Virus record (IMG/VR): IMGVR_UViG_3300037549_000144
Span: 1-36,328 of that record
Length of the DNA: 36,328 nucleotides
DNA from: a virus
Reading direction: 5' to 3' (one strand)
How positions within the stretch are numbered: the stretch's first letter is position 1; the number at the start of each line of letters is the position of its first letter. Position numbers and translations under genes: made by a program. Below are positions 1 to 8,752 of the stretch, piece after piece. The notes beneath the pieces were generated by a model that was not told where the DNA came from, did no database searches, and saw only the letters and a program-made list of their open reading frames with translations.

Positions 1-5
1 CTGAG

Positions 6-551
6 ATGGTCAATCAAGGGCTGATCTTCGACGACGGCGGCGGCTTCGAGTTGCTGGCGGCGCGCTTCAAGGCGGCGGATCGCAAGATGCGCAACCTGAT
101 GCTCGACGTCATGGAACGCGAAACATCCGCGGTGCTCGATGTCGCCAAGCTGCGGCTGGCTGAGCTGTTTCCTAATCCGGCGCGGATGCAGGCGGCTTTG
201 CAGACGGAAGTGACGATCGGCGCGGGCAATACGGTCTACGGGCGCGTGTTCGCGACCGGCTTGCCTTATCTCGCGATCCACGAGTTCGGCGGCCGCACCG
301 CGCCGCATGAGATTTTTCCCGTCCACGCCAGCGTGCTCGCGTTCATGTCGCAGGGCTTCTTTCGCGGCAAGGGTGTGGGCAAGGTGACGTTCCGCACCGG
401 CGCGGTGAATGACATGGTGTTCGCCAAGAGCGTGCAGCATCCCGGCTCGCAGATGCCTGAGCGATCGTATCTGCGCTATGCGCTGGCGCAGCGGCGTGAG
501 GCGCTGGTCGCGGCATTCGGCGCGGCGGCGATCCAGGCGGTGCAGGCATGA
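6..551 (+). CDS. HK97 gp10-like neck / tail-completion protein
   Basis: 181 residues, ATG start directly after an upstream stop at bases 2-4. The composition and the central segment around IHEFGG (residues ~92-97) resemble the HK97-gp10 family of small head-tail joining or tail-completion proteins. That segment is followed by a C-terminal PERSYLR motif typical of this group. Position fits the assignment: it sits two genes before the major tail protein, where siphophages encode the connector and tail terminator. It overlaps the next gene by 4 bases (ATGA), so the two are probably translationally coupled. Family by motif and synteny only; the exact role (connector or tail completion) is inferred. 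Confidence 0.7.
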   Translation: MVNQGLIFDDGGGFELLAARFKAADRKMRNLMLDVMERETSAVLDVAKLRLAELFPNPARMQAALQTEVTIGAGNTVYGRVFATGLPYLAIHEFGGRTAPHEIFPVHASVLAFMSQGFFRGKGVGKVTFRTGAVNDMVFAKSVQHPGSQMPERSYLRYALAQRREALVAAFGAAAIQAVQA

Positions 552-988
552 GCGCCCCGACTCGCGAGACGGTCATGCAGGCGTTGTTCGCGCGGCTGCA
601 GAACGTGCCCGGCATCGTCTCGACCTCGCGGCGGATGACGATGCCGCAGCTCGTCGCTCCGGCCGATCAACCCTGCCTGATGCTGTGGGAACAGCCTGAG
701 ATCGCGAAGAACCGCACCGGCCTGCCTGACCTGCGTCAGTGGGAGGCATGGATCGTCGTCGTGTTCACCAACACCGACGCATCGATCGCGGGCGCGACGA
801 TCATCAATCCGATCCTTGATGCGATCGAGACGGTGTTTGCGCCCGACGATCAAGGCCGGAACTTGTGTAGCCTGGGCGGTTTGGTGCATTACGCACGAAT
901 TGAAGGGACCGTAATAAAGGAAACCGGCGACACTGACACGACGGGGCTTGGCGGAGCCGTAGTGCCTATCAAGATTTTGCCGCCGTAA
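548..988 (+). CDS. tail terminator-like protein
   Basis: 146 residues. It lies between the gp10-like gene and the major tail protein, the usual place of the tail terminator that caps the tail tube and joins it to the head. The sequence is a compact alpha/beta protein (LFARLQNVPGI near the N-terminus, WEAWIVVVF as a central beta strand, VVPIKILPP at the C-terminus), similar in style to minor tail protein U-type terminators. No catalytic motif. Start ATG 548 is set by the ATGA overlap with the preceding stop. Function rests on position and fold-like pattern rather than a diagnostic motif. Confidence 0.6.
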   Translation: MSAPTRETVMQALFARLQNVPGIVSTSRRMTMPQLVAPADQPCLMLWEQPEIAKNRTGLPDLRQWEAWIVVVFTNTDASIAGATIINPILDAIETVFAPDDQGRNLCSLGGLVHYARIEGTVIKETGDTDTTGLGGAVVPIKILPP

Positions 989-1000
989 CAGGAGCTTTCC

Positions 1001-1741
1001 ATGCAATTCGGTTTCGGCTCGGGCCTGCTCTACGCCAACCGCACGGACATCGCCAACCAGGGGCCGTTGCGCTTCGGCGCGTTCCAGGATCTTCAGCTTA
1101 GTTTCTCAGGCGAGATCAAGGAACTGTTCGGGCAGAATCAGTTCGCGCTCGACGTGGCGCGCGGCAAGGTCAAGATCGAGGGCAAGGCAAAGATGGCGCA
1201 GATTTCCGCGCCGGTCTTCAATGCGGTGTTCTTCGGCGGCGCGATCGCGGCCGGTCAGACGCTCAGCATCTATCAAGAGGCTGCCACTGTTCCCGCCCTC
1301 ACGACCTATACGGTGACCGTCGCCAACGCGGCGCACTTCGTCGCTGACCTCGGCGTGCATTACCTCGCGACCGGGCAGGCGTTCACGCTCGTCACGTCGC
1401 TCACCGCAGCGGGTCAGTACACCGTCAACGCCGCGACCGGCGTCTATACGTTCGATTCCGCCGATGCATCCGCCGCGATCCTGATCGATTATACCTACAG
1501 CGCGACGACCGGCTGGACGATGCAGGCGGGCAACCCGCTGATGGGCAACACGCCGAAATTCAGCGCGACGTTCACTCAGCAGTACGGCGGCAACCAGATG
1601 ACCGTGCTGCTGCCCTACTGCGTCGGCAGCAAGTTCTCGCTGCCGACCAAGATCGATGATTACGTCGTGGAAGAGTTCGATTTCCAGGCGTTCTCGGGGC
1701 CGGGCGGCAACCCGATCTCGATCTCGACGACTCTCGCATGA
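1001..1741 (+). CDS. major tail (tube) protein
   Basis: 246 residues, preceded by a good Shine-Dalgarno AGGAG at 990-994, 6 bases before ATG. This is stronger than at neighbouring genes, as expected for an abundant structural protein. It is rich in Ala, Thr, Gly and beta-prone stretches and has no signal peptide or membrane segment. It begins with FGSGLLYANRTD and contains KVKIEGKAKMAQISAPVFNAVFFG, a pattern seen in tail tube proteins of alphaproteobacterial siphophages. It is followed immediately by the chaperone frameshift pair and the tape measure gene, which is the canonical order major tail protein - chaperone - tape measure. Confidence 0.75.
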   Translation: MQFGFGSGLLYANRTDIANQGPLRFGAFQDLQLSFSGEIKELFGQNQFALDVARGKVKIEGKAKMAQISAPVFNAVFFGGAIAAGQTLSIYQEAATVPALTTYTVTVANAAHFVADLGVHYLATGQAFTLVTSLTAAGQYTVNAATGVYTFDSADASAAILIDYTYSATTGWTMQAGNPLMGNTPKFSATFTQQYGGNQMTVLLPYCVGSKFSLPTKIDDYVVEEFDFQAFSGPGGNPISISTTLA

Positions 1742-2253
1742 TCGAGGACCCGATCAGCGTCGTCATCGGCGGGGAGGACTATCTCTGCCCGCCGATGTCG
1801 TTCTACTGCCTGGAACGCGCGTGGCCGCACATCCAGCGGCTGTCGCGAATGGCGACGCTCAATCAGGTGGTGCAGCAGGCGCAACGGCGCCTCGCGGCGG
1901 CGGAGGCGGGCGATGGCCTTGCCAGCGCCAGCGCGGTAGCCGCGCAGGCAGCACTCGATGATGCGCAGGCGACGGTCGAGAAAGCCGGTGGCGACTTCAT
2001 CGGGCAAACGCACGAAGCGCTGGCGGTGATCGCCGCGGCGCTGTCGCTGCGCACGCCCGCGCCGTCGCTTGAGGACCTTGCCAAGCGGCTGCGAGCCGAT
2101 GAGATCACGGGCATTCACGAAGCCTGTACGTTGCTGATGAACTCGTCAGGGCTGATCGGTCGCAGCACCCCGGGGGAATCCGCGGCGATGAGCCGGACAC
2201 CGGCCCTGTTGAATGGGACCGGCTCGTCGCCGAACTCGCTGCTCACGGCGTAG
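1738..2253 (+). CDS. tail assembly chaperone, short form (lambda gpG-like)
   Basis: 171 residues in the zero frame, overlapping the major tail gene by 4 bases. The start reads MIEDPISVVIGGEDYLCPPMSFYCLERAWPHI in order (initial residues 1-20 MIEDPISVVIGGEDYLCPPM), followed by an Ala-rich probable coiled region at ~residues 50-75. The position between major tail protein and tape measure is that of lambda G. In the family this protein binds the tape measure protein during tail assembly and is absent from the virion. The last ~25 codons look less protein-like than the alternative -1 frame, consistent with a programmed frameshift near codon 146. Confidence 0.7.
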   Translation: MIEDPISVVIGGEDYLCPPMSFYCLERAWPHIQRLSRMATLNQVVQQAQRRLAAAEAGDGLASASAVAAQAALDDAQATVEKAGGDFIGQTHEALAVIAAALSLRTPAPSLEDLAKRLRADEITGIHEACTLLMNSSGLIGRSTPGESAAMSRTPALLNGTGSSPNSLLTA

Positions 2254-2498
2254 AAGGCGGGTCATGGGACGCGGTGTACCGGCGCACCACGATCCCGCGC
2301 TACATGGCCTTCCAGCGGCACTGGCGGCGGCATCCGCGTGTCGAGTGGCTGGTCGCCGGATATCTCGGCTTCAAGCCAACGCCTGAGCCCGACGCGCGGC
2401 CTGCGGCGGCGCGCATTCCCCCGCCCACGGGCGCGATCATGCAGCTTTACCAGAGCCTTGGCGGAAGCCAGGGCAAACCGGCGGTGCTACGGACATGA
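1738..2498 (+). CDS. tail assembly chaperone, frameshifted long form (gpGT-like)
   Basis: If ribosomes slip -1 at codons CCG-GGG (2170-2175), translation continues in the other frame to the TGA at 2496-2498. This gives 146 + 107 = about 253 residues. The -1 frame is open well upstream of the slip site. After it, the frame encodes WDRLVAELAAHG, then RYMAFQRHWRRHPRVEW, a convincing protein segment that has no ribosome-binding site of its own; its only in-frame candidate start is a GTG at 2274. This is the G/GT arrangement of lambda. The long form ends by overlapping the tape measure start at 2495. Confidence 0.7.
2169..2175 (+). promoter_or_regulatory. -1 frameshift slippery heptamer C-CCG-GGG
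   Basis: The heptamer CCCGGGG fits X-XXY-YYZ exactly in the zero frame (CCG at 2170, GGG at 2173). Both tRNAs could re-pair with CCC and GGG after moving back one base. It lies about 80 bases before the zero-frame stop at 2251, as in other tail chaperone pairs. The stimulatory structure was not computed. Confidence 0.65.
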
Positions 2499-5400
2499 GC
2501 GGCAGCAACGACAGCGTGCGGATCAGCATCAACGCCGACGCCGCCGACTTCTCCGAGACGATGGTCTCGGCGATGACGGATGCGCAGAAGTTCAATGCGA
2601 TCCTGAAAAGCGTCAACAACGACCTCGCCAAAGCCGCCGCGATCTGGGACCAGGGCAGCGAGGCGATCACGAAATACGCCTCCGCGCTGTCGGGCAGCAG
2701 CAATGCCGCCAAGGCCGCGCAGACGTCGTTCGCCAGCTTGACGACGGCGGCGACATCGACTGAGGGCGGCTTCAAGAGCGCCGCCGACAGCGCGACGGTG
2801 TTCATCAAGGCGCTGAACCCGACGCCGCTGCAAGCGCTGCGCTCGCTGATGGGTGCGGAGATGCCCGCCGCGTTCCGCATGACGCAGAACGCGACGCTCG
2901 GCGTCGTCGAGGAAATGACCGGGCTGAACCGCAACTTCGCCTCGGCGGCGCTGAGTGCGGCGGCGTTCACGCGCGCGCTGAACCCGGCACCGGCGGCGGC
3001 GTTCCGCGCGGCGCTCAATGAGATCGCGGCGGGTAATCGCGTCGTCTCGACGACGATCGGCTCGGTGATTGCGGAACAGACCGGCCTTGGGCGTGCGTTC
3101 ACCAGCGCCGCAGAGAGCGCGCGCAGCTTCATGGCGGCGCTGAACCCGACACCGCTCGCCGCCTTCCGCGCCGCGATGAGCGAGCAAATTCCCGCCGGTT
3201 TGCGCACCACGCAAGTCACGATGGAACAGGCGATCGCGGCCTCGACCGGGCTGGGGGCGACATTCAAGTCGGCGGCTGAATCCGCTGAGATATTCAAGCG
3301 CGGGCTCGACCCGTCGCCGCTGATGCAGATGCGCGACCTGATGGGCGACGCGGTGCCTGCGGCGGTCACGCACACCACGACGACGATCAATGAACTGATC
3401 GACGGGATGACGCGTGAGGGACAGGCGACGAAATCCGCCGCTGACTCCGCGCAGGTCTTCGCCAGGGGATTGCGCGAGGTGATCGGTCCACTCGCGCAGA
3501 TGCGCGACCTGATGGGCGAGAGCCTGACGGGCAGCCTGCGGCAGACCGAGACAACGATCAACGAACTGGTTGGAGCACTCACTCGCGAAGGCCAGGCGAG
3601 CAAGAGCGCCGCTGAATCCGCGCAGGTCTTCGCCGCCGCGCTCGGGCAGGTGCAGACGCCCGCACAGCGGCTCCGCGCGATGATGGCAACCGAGGTGCCG
3701 GGCGCGTTCAAGCTGACGCAGCAGGCAACGCGCGAGGCGATCAACGACCTGACCGGCGTCAGCCGCGAGTTCAAATCCGCCGAGGAGTCGGCGCGCGCGT
3801 TCAATCAGGCGCTTGATCCGTCGCCGTTGCAGCGCACCAAGCAATTACTCGACGAGACCACGCACGGCGCACACGGCGCGAGCGGCGGCTTCTCGATGAT
3901 CACCCACGAAGTCATCGTGCTCGGGCACGAGGCGATGATGGGGAATTTCTCGCGCATCCCCGGCTCGCTGCTGGTGCTGACGGAATACTGCGGCAACTTC
4001 AGATCCAAGGTCATCGAACTCGCGGCGTCGATGACCTCGATGGGCTGGGCCGGCGTCGCGGCGATCGGCGCGGTCGCGGGGGCATTCGTCGCGCTGATAA
4101 TCCGCGCGCACGAGGCAACGGTCGCGGTGCGCGAGGCGATGAACGCCGCGACGATGGGCGGGCGCGATCCGAAAGAGGCGGCGGCGGCGGTCAAATCCGG
4201 GGCCGAGGGGATGAAAGAGATCGGCGTCATGGGTCACCATGCCGCCTACGAAGTCTCCGCCGCGATCGAGAGCCTGGGTGAAGTCGGCGAGGCTGAGAAA
4301 AAGCGGCTGCAAGCGCTCGGCACGCAATTCTTTCTTAACTGGGGCAGCGACGCGAAGAAGACGGCGCAAGAGATCAACCAGATTTTTGCGTCCGATTCAT
4401 CGCTGAAAAGCTATCTCGACCAGCAGCATCTCCTGTCAAGCAAAGCCGCCGACGCCTGGGCCGACACGACAAGCTCAGCGAAGCACTACGAGATCGGTAT
4501 CAAGGCGATCGAGGACCGGCTCGGCTCGATCGGGCCGAAGATCAAGCAAATGGTGGACGATGCGTCGTTCAACCGCGCGCAGTACATGGTGGGCGATGGC
4601 TCGCCTCTGATGCCGGTTGCCGGAACGGGCAACGTCACCGGCCCGCAGTCGGGGCTCGGTGACTTCGATCCCGGCAGCAAACGGCGCAGCGCGGCAACAG
4701 AAGAAGAGGACGCGGCGGTTCTCAAGCTGACCGCGCATAATCGCGAACTCAAGACGCTGACCGATGAACGCGACTCTGCGACCCGCGCACTGGCGCGCGC
4801 CGAGGCGGATCACGATGCGGCGGGCGCTGCGGCGGCGCGGCAGGCGATCGAAAACGGCAACGTGCTGATCGCGCAGTGGAAGGCGCAGGGCGACGCGTCG
4901 TGGGCGCAGAAGCAACAGGCGGCACTCGATCAGATACTCGTCAAGGTCGGCGCGACGGCGACCAGCGTCAGGGCTCGCGACGAGGCGCTGAACAGAGAGC
5001 GCATCAAGTTTTGGGAAGATGCCGCCAAGAACATCGCCAAGACGCCCGAACAGATTCAAATGGCCGAGGAAAAGGCCAATCAGGCGCGGCTCGCCTTGCA
5101 GGGCGAGGTTGTCGCGGGCAACGCGGCGGCAGCGCGCGCGGCGACGGCGGCGGCGCGCAAGAGCCTGGAGGAACGCCTCGCGGAACTCAGCACCGAGCAG
5201 GCGGCGAACCGCGACGACTACGCCAAAGTCGCGGCGCTGGAGAAGCAGAAGCTCGACCTGATCCGCGCCAGCGTCGGCGAGAAGTCCAAGCTGTATCAGG
5301 ACGAACTCAAGCGCCAGGAGATGATGGAGCGCGCCAACACGCTCGAAATCGCGAAGGTCAAAGAACAGGAACTCCAACAGAAGCGCAGCCAGGATCAGGC

Positions 5401-6418
5401 GGCGTTCCAGATCAAGAAGGATCTGGACGATGAGGCGGTCATCGAAAAGAAGATGACGCACGAGCAGGAACTTGCCGACCTGCGCGCGCTTGCCGCCAGC
5501 CAGCACGCGATCGAATTGCAGATGGCGAACGACGTGCTTGCCGGTCTCGACAAGCAGTCCAAAGCCTATGAGGAATATTACAACAAGATCCAGACGATGC
5601 AGGCGCAGTGGGCGGCGCAGGACGCCAAGCTGGTGCGCGACGTCCGGATGAAAGAGGAACAGGAGTTCAACAAGCTGGCGGCACCCTTCGAGAGCGCGAT
5701 CTCGGGCCAGGTCAGTGCGATGCTGCGCGGCACCGAGACGATCGGCCAGGGCGTGCAGAAGATGGCGGCGAACATCGTCACCGAATACGCGACGATGGCG
5801 GTCAAGACGATGATGCACTCAGCCGCGATGGCGGCATGGGATGTCGCCAAGCAACTCTGGTCGCAGACGACGCAGACGAGTGCTGTCGTCAGCGGGCAGA
5901 CGGCGCAAACGGCGGCGGTGGTCACGGGCGAGGCGGCGCGGCAGACGGCGAAGACGGCGGCGCATGTCGCGGGATCGGCGATGGAAGCGGCGAGCGGCAC
6001 CGCCTCGGTGATGAACGCCGCCTACAAGGCCGCCGCGAACACCTATGCCTCGGTCAGCGCGATTCCCTATGTCGGCTGGATTATGGCGCCGGTCGCCGCC
6101 GCCGGCGCGTTCGCCGCGGTCGCCGCCTACAACGTGATGACCTCGCTCGATGTCGGCGCCTGGAACCTGCCGCACGACATGCCGGCGAACCTGCACGCGG
6201 GCGAGATGGTGATCCCGCAGAACTTCGCCGAGGGCCTGCGCTCGGGTGGCGGCATCGGCGGCGGTCCGATGACGCAGAACATCAATTACTCGCCGACGAT
6301 TCACGGCGGCGGCGGCGGCGACATGCACGCGCTGATGCAAGGACAGGCTGCAGCGTTCAAAAGCTATATCTGGCACGCGACGCGCAACGGCTCGCTGGCG
6401 CTGCCGAAGGGGCGCTGA
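2495..6418 (+). CDS. tail tape measure protein
   Basis: 1307 residues, the longest gene here, starting at ATG 2495 within the stop region of the chaperone. It sets tail length and is threaded through the tube. The N-terminal third (residues ~93-450) is a series of seven ~55-residue repeats with the motif KSAAESAxxFxxAL. A hydrophobic, probably membrane-active segment lies at ~511-538 (AGVAAIGAVAGAFVALII). Long charged coiled coil covers ~700-1060, a second hydrophobic stretch ~1189-1215, and the C-terminus (HAGEMVIPQNFAEGLR) is typical of tape measure proteins. There is no obvious muralytic domain. At 1.5 angstrom per helical residue the full length would correspond to a tail near 190-200 nm (inference). 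Confidence 0.9.
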   Translation: MSGSNDSVRISINADAADFSETMVSAMTDAQKFNAILKSVNNDLAKAAAIWDQGSEAITKYASALSGSSNAAKAAQTSFASLTTAATSTEGGFKSAADSATVFIKALNPTPLQALRSLMGAEMPAAFRMTQNATLGVVEEMTGLNRNFASAALSAAAFTRALNPAPAAAFRAALNEIAAGNRVVSTTIGSVIAEQTGLGRAFTSAAESARSFMAALNPTPLAAFRAAMSEQIPAGLRTTQVTMEQAIAASTGLGATFKSAAESAEIFKRGLDPSPLMQMRDLMGDAVPAAVTHTTTTINELIDGMTREGQATKSAADSAQVFARGLREVIGPLAQMRDLMGESLTGSLRQTETTINELVGALTREGQASKSAAESAQVFAAALGQVQTPAQRLRAMMATEVPGAFKLTQQATREAINDLTGVSREFKSAEESARAFNQALDPSPLQRTKQLLDETTHGAHGASGGFSMITHEVIVLGHEAMMGNFSRIPGSLLVLTEYCGNFRSKVIELAASMTSMGWAGVAAIGAVAGAFVALIIRAHEATVAVREAMNAATMGGRDPKEAAAAVKSGAEGMKEIGVMGHHAAYEVSAAIESLGEVGEAEKKRLQALGTQFFLNWGSDAKKTAQEINQIFASDSSLKSYLDQQHLLSSKAADAWADTTSSAKHYEIGIKAIEDRLGSIGPKIKQMVDDASFNRAQYMVGDGSPLMPVAGTGNVTGPQSGLGDFDPGSKRRSAATEEEDAAVLKLTAHNRELKTLTDERDSATRALARAEADHDAAGAAAARQAIENGNVLIAQWKAQGDASWAQKQQAALDQILVKVGATATSVRARDEALNRERIKFWEDAAKNIAKTPEQIQMAEEKANQARLALQGEVVAGNAAAARAATAAARKSLEERLAELSTEQAANRDDYAKVAALEKQKLDLIRASVGEKSKLYQDELKRQEMMERANTLEIAKVKEQELQQKRSQDQAAFQIKKDLDDEAVIEKKMTHEQELADLRALAASQHAIELQMANDVLAGLDKQSKAYEEYYNKIQTMQAQWAAQDAKLVRDVRMKEEQEFNKLAAPFESAISGQVSAMLRGTETIGQGVQKMAANIVTEYATMAVKTMMHSAAMAAWDVAKQLWSQTTQTSAVVSGQTAQTAAVVTGEAARQTAKTAAHVAGSAMEAASGTASVMNAAYKAAANTYASVSAIPYVGWIMAPVAAAGAFAAVAAYNVMTSLDVGAWNLPHDMPANLHAGEMVIPQNFAEGLRSGGGIGGGPMTQNINYSPTIHGGGGGDMHALMQGQAAAFKSYIWHATRNGSLALPKGR
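2771..3868 (+). repeat. seven ~55-codon modules inside the tape measure gene
   Basis: Six full and one partial module of 54-57 residues each begin with (F/T/S)(K/A/T)SAAxSAxxF, followed by AL(N/D)P(T/S)P and a helix ending in TGL or TREG. Modules begin at residue 93 and the last begins near residue 426. The modules are degenerate at DNA level, so the duplication is old or has been diversified. Confidence 0.8.
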
Positions 6419-6420
6419 GC

Positions 6421-7248
6421 ATGAAACTGGTGATGACGCTGACGGTGCGCGACGAGGCGGACATCCTCGAAGCGAACCTCGATTTCCATCTGGCGCACGG
6501 CGTCGATCATGTCATCGCGACCGATAACCTCTCATGCGACGGCTCGAGCGAAATCCTCAGATCCTATGAAGCGCGCAATGTTCTCAGCTATCTGCGCGAC
6601 GACGACGACACCTATCCGCAGTCGGCGATGACAACGCGCATGGCCCGCCTTGCCGCAGGTATGCGCGCAGATTGGGTGATCAACGCCGATGTCGATGAGT
6701 TCTGGTATCCGCATCACGGCGATCTCAAGGCGATGCTGGCGAGCGTGCCCGCACGCGCCGAGGCCGCGGCGGCGCCGGTGCTGAACTTCGCCCCCGTCGC
6801 CGAGCCGGGCTACTTCGCCGACGTGATGACCGTGCGTCATCCCGCGCCGCGCGATGAGTTCGGCGATCCGCTGCGCGGCAAGGTGTGTCATCGCGCACTC
6901 GCCGAGGCGCAGGTTTTGCCGGGCAGTCATATCGTCCGGCGCGGGATGCGCGTGATGACGTCCGAGCGCGCGCCGATCTCGATCCTGCATTTCCCGGCGC
7001 GCTCATACGCGCAGTTCGAGCGCAAGATCGCCACCGGGGGTGCCGCGATGATGCGCCGCCTGACGCACCCGCTGGCGAGCGTGCTGCGCCTCGCGCGGCT
7101 CTACGAGATGCAGCAGCGAGGCGATCTGCGCGCGCTCTATGACGGCATGACCTTGAGTGACGCGGCGATCGCGGCGGGATTGCAAAGCGGGGCGCTGCTG
7201 CGCGACGAGCGGCTGCGCACGGCACTGGACAAGGCGAGGCAGGCATGA
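6421..7248 (+). CDS. glycosyltransferase, family 2-like (GT-A fold), in the tail operon
   Basis: 275 residues, starting at ATG 6421, two bases after the tape measure stop. An in-frame upstream extension is open but runs antisense-like through the tape measure gene and is rejected. The N-terminus MKLVMTLTVRDEADILEANL and the segment HVIATDNLSCDGS match the nucleotide-sugar binding start of Glyco_tranf_2_4-type enzymes. The acidic motif D90-V-D92-E-F-W (residues 90-95) is the expected metal-binding DxD. It has no signal peptide or membrane segment, so it should be cytosolic. It overlaps the DUF2460 gene by 4 bases and so is co-translated with tail genes. Possible substrates are a virion protein, or host cell-surface or nucleotide-sugar acceptors; the sequence does not decide. 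Confidence 0.8.
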   Translation: MKLVMTLTVRDEADILEANLDFHLAHGVDHVIATDNLSCDGSSEILRSYEARNVLSYLRDDDDTYPQSAMTTRMARLAAGMRADWVINADVDEFWYPHHGDLKAMLASVPARAEAAAAPVLNFAPVAEPGYFADVMTVRHPAPRDEFGDPLRGKVCHRALAEAQVLPGSHIVRRGMRVMTSERAPISILHFPARSYAQFERKIATGGAAMMRRLTHPLASVLRLARLYEMQQRGDLRALYDGMTLSDAAIAAGLQSGALLRDERLRTALDKARQA

Positions 7249-7901
7249 CGGTCTATCCGGTCTATTACCCCGACCTTCCGGGCCTGACGTTCAGCGTCAT
7301 CAAGCGGCCGAAATTCTACAACAGCATCGCGATCGCCGCGTCAGGCCGCGAGGTGCGCGTCGGCTACGCGCAGTTCCCGCGCTGGGAGTGGGACCTGACG
7401 TATGACTATCTGCCCGACAAGCAGACCGGCTCATCGGCGACGTCATCGGATTTGCGCGATCTGCTGGGCTTTTATCTCTCATGCACCGGCACGCTGAGCG
7501 GCTTCGTGTTCCTCGATCCGGACGACTGCACGGTGAGCGCGCAGTTTCTCGGCACCGGCGACGGCACGACGACGACGTTTCCGCTGATCCGCAGCTTCGG
7601 CCTCAACGGCTTTTATGAGCCGGTCGGCTATGTCGATCCGACCGGCTTCGTCGGCTATGTCAACGGCGTCGCCTCGGCCTGCGGCATCGACAGCTCGATT
7701 CCCTGCAACCAGACGGTGACGTTCAGCACGGCCCCGGCGTCGGGCGCGATCGTCACCTGCGATATGAATTATTATTTCTATGTCCGCTTCAAAGAGGACA
7801 CCACGGAGTATGAGAAGTTCATGGACAAGCTGTGGTCGTCGCGGCTCATCACCCTGATCTCGCTGCGCGACGGCCCGCCGTTCGCGGGTAGCTGCGGCTG
7901 A
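7245..7901 (+). CDS. DUF2460 distal tail protein (GTA gp12-like)
   Basis: 218 residues, ATG start overlapping the glycosyltransferase stop by 4 bases. The N-terminus (PGLTFSVIKRPKFYNSIAIA, then REVRVGYAQFPRWEWDLTYDYL) carries the recognisable DUF2460 signature: removal of an offset, Arg/Tyr-rich strands, then GFYLSCTGTLSGFVFLDPDD. In the GTA and related siphophages this is the distal tail protein forming the ring between tube and hub. It is followed in order by DUF2163, NlpC/P60 and the large tip protein, the standard GTA-type baseplate cluster. A local insertion rich in G, T and F (residues ~105-145) is typical of this family. Confidence 0.85.
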   Translation: MTVYPVYYPDLPGLTFSVIKRPKFYNSIAIAASGREVRVGYAQFPRWEWDLTYDYLPDKQTGSSATSSDLRDLLGFYLSCTGTLSGFVFLDPDDCTVSAQFLGTGDGTTTTFPLIRSFGLNGFYEPVGYVDPTGFVGYVNGVASACGIDSSIPCNQTVTFSTAPASGAIVTCDMNYYFYVRFKEDTTEYEKFMDKLWSSRLITLISLRDGPPFAGSCG

Positions 7902-8749
7902 TGCGCGCGGCCTCGGACGCGCTCAAGGCGGCATTTGCGGCACGCACGCCGATGTGGTCTGCGGACCTGTTCACCCTGTCGCTGCGCAACGGCTACGACT
8001 ATCGCTTCACCGGCGCCGACGAGGCGGTCACCTGGGGCGGGCACACCTTCGCGGCGGGCGGACCGGCGGTCGAGCGCACCACGTGGTCGTCGAAGAACAC
8101 CACGGAAATCCCGTCGATGACGGTGCAAATCTATTCGACCGGCAGCGACTTCGCGACCTCCAACCCGATGAGCGACATCATCAACGGCCTGTTCGACGGC
8201 GGCTATTTGCTGCTGCAACGCGCCTTCATGCCGAAGTTCGGCAATACCTCGCTCGGCGCGGTGACATTGTTCGGCGGCATGATCGGCGACTGCGAGGTCA
8301 ATGCGCAGGGTGCGAAGCTGACGATCACCGCGAGCAACGTCGCGCTGGAACAAAACATTCCGCGCCGCACCTATGAGGCGAGCTGCCTGCACACACTTTA
8401 CGATGGCGGCTGCACGCTGAACTCGCACGCCTACCGCAGCTACTTCAACGTTGCCTCGGCGAATGCGATGTTCATCGCCCTGGTGTCGCCGCCCTCGGAT
8501 ATGTCGATCTACTTCCAGGGCATGGTCGATCTGGTTGACGGCCTGGGCAACCAGCAGTCGGCGACGATCACGGGGTATAATTCCAGCGGCATCGCCTTCA
8601 GCTATCCGCTGCTGATTGTGCCAAGCCCGGGCGATGCGGTGCTGATCTATCAGGGCTGCGACAAGACGATGGCGCGCTGTCAGGCGTTCGGCAACATCCT
8701 CAACTATGGCGGATTCCCCTATGTGCCGCCGCAATCGTACGGGATCTGA
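7901..8749 (+). CDS. DUF2163 / BR0599-type tail hub protein (GTA gp13-like)
   Basis: 282 residues; its start overlaps the preceding stop by a single base. The N-terminal half has WSADLFTLSLRNGYDYRFTGADE and GGHTFAAGGPAVER, the DUF2163 pattern. The C-terminal part has CLHTLYDGGCTLN, CQAFGNILNYGGFPYVPPQ, the BR0599-like cysteine-containing end. Cysteines at the CLHTL and CTLN positions are characteristic; in the GTA structure the hub protein binds an iron-sulphur cluster through conserved cysteines (known of the family). It sits between the distal tail protein and the peptidase, as expected. Confidence 0.85.
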   Translation: MRAASDALKAAFAARTPMWSADLFTLSLRNGYDYRFTGADEAVTWGGHTFAAGGPAVERTTWSSKNTTEIPSMTVQIYSTGSDFATSNPMSDIINGLFDGGYLLLQRAFMPKFGNTSLGAVTLFGGMIGDCEVNAQGAKLTITASNVALEQNIPRRTYEASCLHTLYDGGCTLNSHAYRSYFNVASANAMFIALVSPPSDMSIYFQGMVDLVDGLGNQQSATITGYNSSGIAFSYPLLIVPSPGDAVLIYQGCDKTMARCQAFGNILNYGGFPYVPPQSYGI

Positions 8750-8752
8750 GCG

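Noticed and set aside
2437-3844. Two long - strand open frames (455 and 465 codons) antisense to the tape measure gene
   Set aside because: They follow the repeats and GC-rich codons of the tape measure gene; the protein sequences are Ala/Ser- or Arg-rich without family features and have no supporting start context.
4475-5818. 447-codon - strand open frame opposite the tape measure coiled coil
   Set aside because: Arg/Leu-rich shadow frame typical of high-GC DNA opposite a Glu/Lys/Ala-rich coiled coil.
6418-6420. Longer N-terminal form of the glycosyltransferase starting inside the tape measure gene
   Set aside because: The upstream extension is Arg/Gly-rich shadow sequence; homology-like sequence begins exactly at ATG 6421.
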